Positions 57,557 through 64,000 of a DNA stretch of 64,000 nucleotides are shown one piece after another (the first letter of the stretch is position 1; the number at the start of each line of letters is the position of its first letter). A program made the translations under genes and the position numbers. The notes under the pieces were generated by a model. It was not told the DNA's origin. It searched no databases and worked only from the letters and a program-made list of their open reading frames with translations. The stretch covers positions 1,488,001 to 1,552,000 of the forward strand of contig NZ_CP077107.1 in NCBI RefSeq assembly GCF_019263745.1, written 5' to 3'. The DNA is from Methanospirillum hungatei. Lineage in GTDB: Archaea > Halobacteriota > Methanomicrobia > Methanomicrobiales > Methanospirillaceae.

Positions 57557-59341
57557 TCAACCAATTTGCCTTGAGGAAGAGATATCTATCCGAAATCCCC
57601 CTTCCGGAATCAGGATCTCAAACCTGGCACCTTCTCCAAACACTCCACATTCTTTGATACTAATACCGGTTATATCCAAAATCTCCCGGATTAAAAACAA
57701 CCCCAGGCCGGTGTTCTTCCCATGCCCTTGTTTAAACACCAATTCTTTTTCATTATCCGGTATCCCACACCCATTGTCCTCATAGACCAGACAATAATTC
57801 TGACCTGAATGGAAACCGGATATCCGGACCTGTGATGCTCCACCACCATGGCGGATGGAATTATCAAGAAGATTGTAAAAAACCTTGGAGAACATTAGGT
57901 CTGCATACACAAAAAGACCGGAAACGTCACGGGTAACAGAAATCTTTGAAGACAACTGGGTGATATCAGGCTCCACAAATATCATGTCAATAGAAATCCA
58001 TTGGGGAGCCTGACTTCCCATCTCTTCATACACACCAGTAAAAGAAATAATCTCACCGATGGATTCTCCTGCCTGTAATATTTTCTTGAGGTACGCAGGA
58101 TCACTTTCAGGATACGAATCTTCAAGCATCCGGGAATATCCATTCACTACCGTTACCCAGTTTAAAATATCGTGCCTGGTAATACTCGTAAGCAGATTGA
58201 GCTTTTTATTAACCAGACGAAGGCTTTGTTCTGCAGCACGCCGCTCAGTTACTTCATGTTCAAGCTGGAGATTCATAGTTTCGAGCTGCTCATTTCGAGA
58301 TTGAAGATCGAGTTTGGAGAGTTCACGCTCGGTAACATCGATGCAAAGAAGAATCCTGCCTTCGCCTTTTGCCAGTGATTTGTCCGTTTGAATCGGGTAG
58401 ACCCTGAACTCAATCCACCGGTCACCTATATGGGAGATCTGGTTTTCCGGAAGAGAACAATCCTGGCCTTCCGTAACACAACTGGGAAGGAAAGGAGAGA
58501 GCACGGATATATGACTCCCGATGACATCCATCGAGAGTGAAAGCATGGTTCCAGCAGCAGGATTAATCTCTACGATCCGGTCCCGTTCATCAATTACAAT
58601 GACTCCCTCCTGCATATCAATCAGGATCTGCTCATGGGCAACCGGAATCAGATCAAAGAGAAGATACCTGGTTATTGCATAGATGAAAATGAGTCCGGTC
58701 ACGGTAAATGAGATCGGAGTAAAATCAATTCCGAGAAATATCGGAGAAGCAAGTGCATAGAGCAGGCTTGAAATAAAAGGAAAGAGTGAACTTACGAAAA
58801 TAAGCCACATCTGAACGGCATACACCGGTGGTGATCGAATAACAGAGTGTAGGAGCACTCCGGCTGCTGCAAAGTAGAGCAGAAAACTATAGACAATCTC
58901 TACCCAGTACCAGGCACCATGGATATAGATGAGAGATATCCCGGCAAGCATTGATTGGACAACATATATCTCCGGCCAGACAAGCCCATGAAATGGAAAT
59001 GTTACTGCCAGAAGAAAACTTATCGCTGGGATAATCATCAACAAAGCAAGAGCAACTGGGGGAATCCGGTTGCCAAGACGAGAGAACTGCAACACAAAAT
59101 TGAGGAACAGCACCGGAACAATAAGATCTGTTACCGATAAAACTGCCCAGACCAGTTTATATTCAATTGACGTTGAAACTGCTTCCAGAAGATAGGTAAA
59201 TGACCAGAGAAAAACTCCGAGCATCAGGAATAAAAATGCCCGCATCACCTTGTCAGAAGTCCGGTGAGACGCATAACCGGCTAAGGCTATGGAAACGAGA
59301 CAGGAGAGGAGAAGAAGGCCGGCATAAAGTGAGAACTGCAT
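57557..59341 (-). CDS. Membrane sensor kinase, HisKA_7TM-PAS-RHD-type HATPase
   Basis: A 594-residue kinase. The N-terminal about 225 residues form seven hydrophobic helices of the histidine-kinase 7TM type (LLEAVSTSIEYKLVWAVLSV, FPFHGLVWPEIYVVQ). A PAS domain is at about 235-350, then a coiled coil, the H box TSITRHDILNWVTVVNGYS (about 395), the N box LLDNSIRHGG and G boxes EDNGCGIP and GHGKNTGLGLFLIREIL. The frame opens at GTG 59350; ATG 59341 is preferred. It is divergent from the MntA/HepT pair. Confidence 0.9.
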   Translation of the reverse strand: MQFSLYAGLLLLSCLVSIALAGYASHRTSDKVMRAFLFLMLGVFLWSFTYLLEAVSTSIEYKLVWAVLSVTDLIVPVLFLNFVLQFSRLGNRIPPVALALLMIIPAISFLLAVTFPFHGLVWPEIYVVQSMLAGISLIYIHGAWYWVEIVYSFLLYFAAAGVLLHSVIRSPPVYAVQMWLIFVSSLFPFISSLLYALASPIFLGIDFTPISFTVTGLIFIYAITRYLLFDLIPVAHEQILIDMQEGVIVIDERDRIVEINPAAGTMLSLSMDVIGSHISVLSPFLPSCVTEGQDCSLPENQISHIGDRWIEFRVYPIQTDKSLAKGEGRILLCIDVTERELSKLDLQSRNEQLETMNLQLEHEVTERRAAEQSLRLVNKKLNLLTSITRHDILNWVTVVNGYSRMLEDSYPESDPAYLKKILQAGESIGEIISFTGVYEEMGSQAPQWISIDMIFVEPDITQLSSKISVTRDVSGLFVYADLMFSKVFYNLLDNSIRHGGGASQVRISGFHSGQNYCLVYEDNGCGIPDNEKELVFKQGHGKNTGLGLFLIREILDITGISIKECGVFGEGARFEILIPEGGFRIDISSSRQIG

Positions 59342-59513
59342 ATCAGTCACAAATTTTTCGGGGAATGAGAGATGGTTCAGTGCTTATGAGTATATCCGGA
59401 GGGTATAAACAGGTTTCTCATTTCCCTACGGCTATCGAAAAGAAAAACCATCATCACATCTTTTTTCATATTTATCCGAATTAATTTTAGAGAGAATGTA
59501 CATATCTATGTGA

Positions 59514-59795
59514 ATGCGACTCTCTGATGGGGAAGTTTCATCAATAAAAAATACCATTCATCACCGTGATCCAAAAGCCAGAATAATCCTGTTTGGTTCG
59601 AGAACTGATGATACAAAAAAAGGAGGAGATATTGATATTTTTATTTTATCTCATATTCTGACAGAAAAAGATAAAAGAGATCTAAAAATTGCATTATATG
59701 AAAGCCTTGGAGAACAAAAAATTGACATTCTCATTGAACCTGAGCCGATGACTGCTCTCGGGAAAATAGCCATGAAAGGGGGGATCGAATTATGA
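59514..59795 (+). CDS. MNT-type minimal nucleotidyltransferase (MntA-like antitoxin)
   Basis: A 93-residue nucleotidyltransferase-fold protein. The catalytic signature is complete: Gly28-Ser29 in LFGSRTDD, then Asp39-x-Asp41 in GGDIDIF (GS-x9-D-x-D), and a third acidic position in KIDILIE. In characterised pairs MntA-type enzymes AMPylate the HepT toxin at its Tyr and neutralise it. ATGA overlap with the HEPN gene confirms co-translation. No ribosome site is seen, so the mRNA may be leaderless. Confidence 0.88.
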   Translation: MRLSDGEVSSIKNTIHHRDPKARIILFGSRTDDTKKGGDIDIFILSHILTEKDKRDLKIALYESLGEQKIDILIEPEPMTALGKIAMKGGIEL

Positions 59796-60247
59796 ATTTG
59801 GGAGAAACAAAAGAAATTCTGATTCAAAATGATGAATTTTTATTGAAAAGCAAAACATGGCTTGTGCACTCTTATGAAATATGCAATCAGATCGGAAAAA
59901 AAACAGATTACTCGCTCGATGAGATGGATGCATTTGAAGCATTAAACAGCAGATTTGCCAGAGCAAGCGATTTACTTATCCAGCAGATGTTCAGGACTAT
60001 CCAGATAATTGAACTTGAACCAGGTGGAACCATTCTTGATCGGATAAACAGGGCCGAAAAACTTGGATATATTAATTCTGCAGAGGATATGAAACGAATA
60101 CGAGAGATAAGAAATACCATCGTTCACGAGTATAATCAGAAAGATGTTATTAGGCTTTTTCATGATATCCTTGATGAAACACCTATCCTCATTGAATCTA
60201 TAGAAATGACTCATTCGTATATCGAGAAATACCTCACTATCTCATGA
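59792..60247 (+). CDS. HEPN-domain toxin (HepT-like)
   Basis: A 151-residue helical protein with the HEPN active-site motif R-x4-H-x-Y as RNTIVHEY (Arg107, His112, Tyr114) near the end of a long helix. HepT toxins of this type are RNases whose motif Tyr is AMPylated by the partner. It is longer than many HepT proteins by an N-terminal helix (LIQNDEFLLKSKTWLVHSYE). The motif is intact, so the toxin should be active when unmodified. Confidence 0.85.
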   Translation: MNLGETKEILIQNDEFLLKSKTWLVHSYEICNQIGKKTDYSLDEMDAFEALNSRFARASDLLIQQMFRTIQIIELEPGGTILDRINRAEKLGYINSAEDMKRIREIRNTIVHEYNQKDVIRLFHDILDETPILIESIEMTHSYIEKYLTIS

Positions 60248-60446
60248 TACCTGAAGTAATGGTATCACGACGGGCCTGATCGGGGAAAGCCTGACAGAGC
60301 CAGGCATCCCAATTTTCATTAGGATCAGGAGAATATCCATAGGTTTTGGAAAATATCTTTTTTTTCAGGGATACGGAGCTGTCATATCCGGTTACCAAAG
60401 CCGGAATAAGTATCCGGGAAATAAGATCAGAAAACCGGAATAAAAA
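60237..60446 (-). pseudogene. Coding-like segment after the kinase stop codon
   Basis: Directly after the TAA of the kinase, the same minus-strand frame stays open for 69 codons to a TAG at 60237-60239. The second half reads KTYGYSPDPNENWDAWLCQA and then FPDQARRDTITSGIMR, with ordinary codon choice for this genome. No ATG or GTG opens it; only a TTG near the middle could. It may be a lost extension of the kinase, a remnant of another gene, or a small TTG-started gene. It overlaps the HepT 3' end by 11 bp. Confidence 0.3.
60245..60267. promoter_or_regulatory. Inverted repeat at the end of the HEPN gene
   Basis: TGATACC, nine bases, GGTATCA form a perfect 7-bp inverted repeat beginning at the HEPN stop codon. 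It could be a transcript-end hairpin. No T tract follows directly. Confidence 0.25.
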
Positions 60447-63400
60447 TTAACCAAAATACTCTTCAATGAAATCAGATAATTTTTTGGTGAGTTTTCCGCC
60501 CTTTTTCCCCGATTTAGCACTTTTTGACTTTTCCTTTATCTCCTTCTTTCGTTTCTTCGGTTTTTCCATAGAGGGTTTTTCTAATGATCCAAAAAATCCT
60601 GGGTAAATCATAACCGAATAGTTCTTTCTCACATACTGGCGTCTGTTGCGTTTGGGGACAATAAGCCGGGGTAGGAAGAGTGCCTTCATCTGTTCAAGTG
60701 ATGCAACCCATCGCATCTCATCAATCAGGGATATGTCCAAAAGAACATGAATTACATCAGGAAGTGGCCGTGGAGGGGGAATTACAACCAATGCAGTTGA
60801 TGTAACTGGAATGATTGCAGGCAAAAATCTCTGCCAACGAACCGGAATAAAACTGGCTGGACTATTACGTGAAACTAACTGGAAAATCCTGGTTCCGGGT
60901 AACAAATAAGGTAGTTTTACACATGAGGGGAGGAAGATGATCGGTATTGACAATCGTTCAGGTCGTACCCTTCTATGTTTAACATACCGGACTGTCTGAA
61001 CAGGAGCTGATAATAGAAACACAGGTGAACAGGATATCTGGTAAAAAACAGGCCCGGATGAAAGTTGTAACACATCATGCTGGTTTCTCTGGCAGAAAGG
61101 ACAGGTACCGGGAAGGATACAAAACCAGTGATCCAAATCAACCGGACACGAAACAAGGGAGTAGAGAGCCATTTCAGCACATGAAAACCAATCATGCAGA
61201 GATGTCTCAATTGAGTGAAATGATGGTTGTAATTCGGTCAATCTGGTCGAAAAAACCCTTCTCATCGGATAGGGAATGACTCCGGAATGCGGAATATATG
61301 ACAGATGATGTTTGGATGATTTGGATTTGTCCAGGTGATAGAGCATGCATCCGTCCATAAGCATCATACAAAGTAGGTTCAGAATATGCAAAATCCAGGT
61401 ATCATCCGGATGATCAAAGGATTGGGATCTCTTTGGAACTGCAAAAACCCTGACCGAACTATCCGGACCCACAAAAACTGACCGGGGTGACAGGCTGAAT
61501 GGGACTAGTCCTGCCCGAAAGATTGAGATCAGTGTTGATAGAAGGTTTCGACAAACTGCAACCCGGTGACGGAAGGAGAATTTTTTCCCTTTCCATTTCA
61601 TCCGACTGGTAGGATCTGCTGCATCATGCCAGTGAACGAATCGTGAAAAGTCAATATCCGGGATCAGATACCGAATGGCTTTTCCGGCTTTCGTGTTCTG
61701 ATGCACCATCATAACCGGAACAATGACCGAAGGAGGGAGTTTCATATCCTTTAAGGAGGAGAGAGGAGAGTATGATTCCCATCCGACAAGAAGTGAGTAA
61801 CCCGGTCGATTGGTTTGTCGAATTTCCCCATGATGAATTCTGACAAGCCGATCTTTGGCTTCCAAAACAGAACCAAGTTCATCCACAAATTCCGGGGGCT
61901 TTGATATTTCCTGAACCGGAAAAACAAGTGCAGAAGGTTGTGTAACGGCAAAAACCACCGGTGAGTTATGATGAGGGAGACATGTATCAAGGACTGAAAT
62001 CCATCGTGATGGTTCAGGTCTGGCCTGTGGATGCTGGTGACCGGTGACAAAGGCTTCACGAAACAAAGCCCTGATAGGTCCGGGAATTCGATCATAGGGA
62101 GGAGCATACTCAGGAGAATACAACCCGGGAATCTTCTTTTCATATGCAAATAACCCTCGAAGGATCTTATCAGGGGTTGTTGGTGCATCTTCAATGAGCG
62201 GGCCACGTGCCTGATATGGATGGGCCCCCTGCATTAAAAACCGAAAGATGAGAACCGCAAGAGCAAACCGATCTGCAAAGAGCCGGTCAATATCCTCCTT
62301 TTCAAAAGATCCGTCGATTAGTTCAGGGGGGAGATATTCACCAGTTCCAACCCTGCAAAACCATGTTTTCGAAGAAAGAGGATCCGTTATCTGAAATGAA
62401 TCGGTATCAATCAGGCAGATATCTCCTGACGCACTGATGAACACATTGTTCTCCCGAAGATCCCCAATACAATGTCCGGAGGAATGAACAACATCAACAA
62501 TCCTGGCAAGACGTCCGGCAGATTTCAGACAAAACGAAAAGTCCTGCACCGGCTTATCGTACCAGGTATGAACCGGAGTATACCGCTCATCCAGCCGGGT
62601 CATCAAATATCCCATAAACCGTGACTGGGATGATGCCGAAGTGATAACTCCGGTCGGCCAGCACATCCCTGTTCCAGGAGGAGTCTTGAGTGGACTGTTC
62701 TGCATTGCCCGAATCTTCTCTTCCATCTCCGGACAACTCCGATGTGGATGAAAAACCTTGACACATCGGTGATCATCCCCCTCAACATACCAGATCTCAC
62801 CTTCTCCTCCGGATTTTCCAGATGAGATGATCTGGAGAGGGGAGCCCTTCTCATCAAGGACCGTCATCCGGGACCTGGTTTTTATTCTGGGCAGGTGTAT
62901 TCGCGGTTTGACCGGAGTTTGTAAAGCCTTGGTAATCTCGAGATTTATCGTATACAAACCGGCATTTGTAACAATACCAAGAGGGACAGATGCCGGGACT
63001 GTGCCAGGTAATAACCTGGTATCTGCCCTGATGGTAATGATCGCCACGTCCTGGACAGAGAAAATTGATGGTATTGCAGAAATCCAGGGATATTTTGATG
63101 GGATGGTCCCCCGGAGTGTACCGGTCCCGATATTGCGTATAACAAGCCGTTCTTCAATGATACCCCGCACAGACCAGGATATTCGGATAGATGACGGGGT
63201 AAATTTTGCAATCGGTCCTTTCTCCGGTGAACGATGCAAAGAAACCTCAACCGTTTCTTCCCCGCCATTGGTCCTGATCTGAATTCTCCCAATCGGATGT
63301 CTTGCCTGAGGTGCTTTGGACGAATGAACAACAATTTGGATGACCTGCACAGTTTTTGTCCATATACCCCTGACCGGAACCTCGATCCAGTCATTGAGCG

Positions 63401-63845
63401 GTACAGCAGTTCCGGATAAAAATCCAGGTCCGGAATTTCGTATCGTCAGCGAAAAAGAGAGGGTCTCATCTTTAGTAATTCCACAAAACTGAAAATTCTT
63501 TTCATCAAGTTTCAGTGCAGATACCGGAACAGGGGAACGTTTTAGTTTTACTTTCACCCGGACAATTCCACCAGTTGACAGAATATGAACCCATGACTCT
63601 CCTCCGGATGGTGCTTTCTCAGGCCTAATCTGAAGAATGATCCGCTGAACCAGGGGAGTGTTCAGATTCGTATCAAGAACAGTAACCCAGGGAGCATCAG
63701 ATCGGATATTCCCATAAAGCCGGCCCTTTCCTTCATTCATAATAAGGATTTCTTCCCTGACAGGACCGGACGCCAGGGGAGATACATCTATTTCTGTACG
63801 GTCAACCCGGATTTTTGGTTGTGATCCGGATGACACGGCACTCAT
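60447..63845 (-). CDS. Eukaryote-like protein kinase with three beta domains and a second pseudokinase domain
   Basis: An 1132-residue protein without membrane segments. Three Ig/HSP-like beta repeats (about 12-104, 112-206, 214-306) share the EEILIMNEGKGRLYG / RLVIRNIGTGTLRG pattern. The kinase domain (about 334-620) has a Gly loop GKSGGEGEIWYV, Lys363 in CVKVF, the catalytic loop GDLRENN (Asp462, Asn467) and Asp480 in LIDTDSF, as in kinases of TerY-P type triads. A second, kinase-like region (about 650-890) reads PFSLSPRSVFVG where the catalytic loop should be, so it is inactive. Cys915 and Cys918 (CPFC) suggest a zinc ribbon half, and the tail is Lys-rich. The start overlaps the stop of a PP2C-like gene (TGATG). 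Confidence 0.82.
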   Translation of the reverse strand: MSAVSSGSQPKIRVDRTEIDVSPLASGPVREEILIMNEGKGRLYGNIRSDAPWVTVLDTNLNTPLVQRIILQIRPEKAPSGGESWVHILSTGGIVRVKVKLKRSPVPVSALKLDEKNFQFCGITKDETLSFSLTIRNSGPGFLSGTAVPLNDWIEVPVRGIWTKTVQVIQIVVHSSKAPQARHPIGRIQIRTNGGEETVEVSLHRSPEKGPIAKFTPSSIRISWSVRGIIEERLVIRNIGTGTLRGTIPSKYPWISAIPSIFSVQDVAIITIRADTRLLPGTVPASVPLGIVTNAGLYTINLEITKALQTPVKPRIHLPRIKTRSRMTVLDEKGSPLQIISSGKSGGEGEIWYVEGDDHRCVKVFHPHRSCPEMEEKIRAMQNSPLKTPPGTGMCWPTGVITSASSQSRFMGYLMTRLDERYTPVHTWYDKPVQDFSFCLKSAGRLARIVDVVHSSGHCIGDLRENNVFISASGDICLIDTDSFQITDPLSSKTWFCRVGTGEYLPPELIDGSFEKEDIDRLFADRFALAVLIFRFLMQGAHPYQARGPLIEDAPTTPDKILRGLFAYEKKIPGLYSPEYAPPYDRIPGPIRALFREAFVTGHQHPQARPEPSRWISVLDTCLPHHNSPVVFAVTQPSALVFPVQEISKPPEFVDELGSVLEAKDRLVRIHHGEIRQTNRPGYSLLVGWESYSPLSSLKDMKLPPSVIVPVMMVHQNTKAGKAIRYLIPDIDFSRFVHWHDAADPTSRMKWKGKKFSFRHRVAVCRNLLSTLISIFRAGLVPFSLSPRSVFVGPDSSVRVFAVPKRSQSFDHPDDTWILHILNLLCMMLMDGCMLYHLDKSKSSKHHLSYIPHSGVIPYPMRRVFSTRLTELQPSFHSIETSLHDWFSCAEMALYSLVSCPVDLDHWFCILPGTCPFCQRNQHDVLQLSSGPVFYQISCSPVFLLSAPVQTVRYVKHRRVRPERLSIPIIFLPSCVKLPYLLPGTRIFQLVSRNSPASFIPVRWQRFLPAIIPVTSTALVVIPPPRPLPDVIHVLLDISLIDEMRWVASLEQMKALFLPRLIVPKRNRRQYVRKNYSVMIYPGFFGSLEKPSMEKPKKRKKEIKEKSKSAKSGKKGGKLTKKLSDFIEEYFG

Positions 63846-64000
63846 CAGGCAGACTCACCAGAAATCAAAAAGCCAACCGCAAGCGTTAGATCATCTGAAG
63901 ATAATGCCCGCATCCGTGAAGATGACAAAAGATCCTCAATCTCAACATTACAGTCCCGACCTTCCTGATAAAACCGCTCAAGGGATCGTACCAGAGAAGA
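63845..64000 (-). CDS. PP2C-like phosphatase, C-terminal part (5' end outside window)
   Basis: The minus-strand frame entering from the window edge encodes 51 residues ending SSDDLTLAVGFLISGESA. DDLTLAV is the metal-binding Asp motif near the C-terminus of PP2C-type Ser/Thr phosphatases, and the preceding VRSLERFYQEGRDCNVEIED fits their last helices. TGA at 63845-63847 overlaps the kinase ATG by one base, so phosphatase and kinase are co-translated, as in TerY-phosphorylation-type triads. Short length limits certainty. Confidence 0.6.
   Translation of the reverse strand, partial: SSLVRSLERFYQEGRDCNVEIEDLLSSSRMRALSSDDLTLAVGFLISGESA

Noticed and set aside
60268-60446. Possible tRNA or structured RNA in the gap before the kinase 3' end
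   Set aside because: No T-loop, anticodon arm or CCA-type end is visible. The sequence is better explained as a coding-like minus-strand frame.
60917-62206. Several overlapping antisense or alternate-frame open frames in the protein-kinase gene
   Set aside because: They lie inside one continuous kinase frame whose motifs and layout are recognisable; no domain or start signal supports the others.

Overview
The window reads as the chromosome of a methanogenic archaeon of the Methanomicrobiales, most like Methanospirillum. This is inferred from gene content: UPF0210 and ACT partner genes, MASE3 and HisKA_7TM sensor kinases with the archaeal RHD-type H box, CheC-family proteins, EppA/FlaK-type pilin signal peptides, TATA boxes, and GGTGAT-type ribosome binding sites. 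I see no tRNA, rRNA, CRISPR array or insertion sequence.

Layout. 1-2926: 3' end of IMP dehydrogenase, an ArsR-type regulator overlapping a small heat-shock-like gene, and a flavoprotein disulfide reductase. 3031-13263: sensory genes (a REC/GAF/PAS kinase, a REC-PAS protein, a response regulator, a helical hypothetical protein, a MASE3 kinase, a chemoreceptor). 13493-16751: a RelE-type toxin-antitoxin pair, a secreted amidohydrolase and an isochorismatase-like hydrolase. 16967-27000: two large RHD-type kinases bracketing the UPF0210/ACT pair and a four-gene operon of CheC-like, kinase, CheY-like and CheC-like proteins. 27205-28152: a small secreted protein made of eight 14-residue repeats, and a HIT hydrolase. 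28311-51779: a sensory island of further multi-PAS kinases, a solute-binding protein coupled to a kinase, receiver proteins and two AAA-ATPase/PD-(D/E)XK genes, one of them frameshifted. 51950-57101: an AT-rich cluster of four type IV pilin-like proteins and a DUF4114-like secreted protein, followed by a probable pilin remnant. 57557-60247: a 7TM kinase and a MntA/HepT-type toxin-antitoxin pair. 60447-64000: a eukaryote-like protein kinase with an added pseudokinase domain, overlapping the 3' end of a PP2C-like phosphatase gene.

How the genes work together. Twelve histidine kinases, three stand-alone receivers, three REC-PAS proteins without an ATPase domain, two CheC-like phosphatases and a chemoreceptor lie in about 56 kb. 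None is next to a recognisable DNA-binding output domain, so signalling probably runs by phosphotransfer among receivers and to the chemotaxis/archaellum machinery rather than by classic kinase/transcription-factor pairs. Several promoters carry inverted repeats that suggest autoregulation: the ArsR gene, the RelE-type antitoxin, the first CheC-like gene and the 24-27 kb kinase. The most unusual items are the 14-residue sequon-bearing repeat protein, the pilin cluster with its shared Cys-rich C-terminal module, the receiver proteins ending in a His-less dimerisation hairpin, and the CheC/kinase/CheY/CheC operon.
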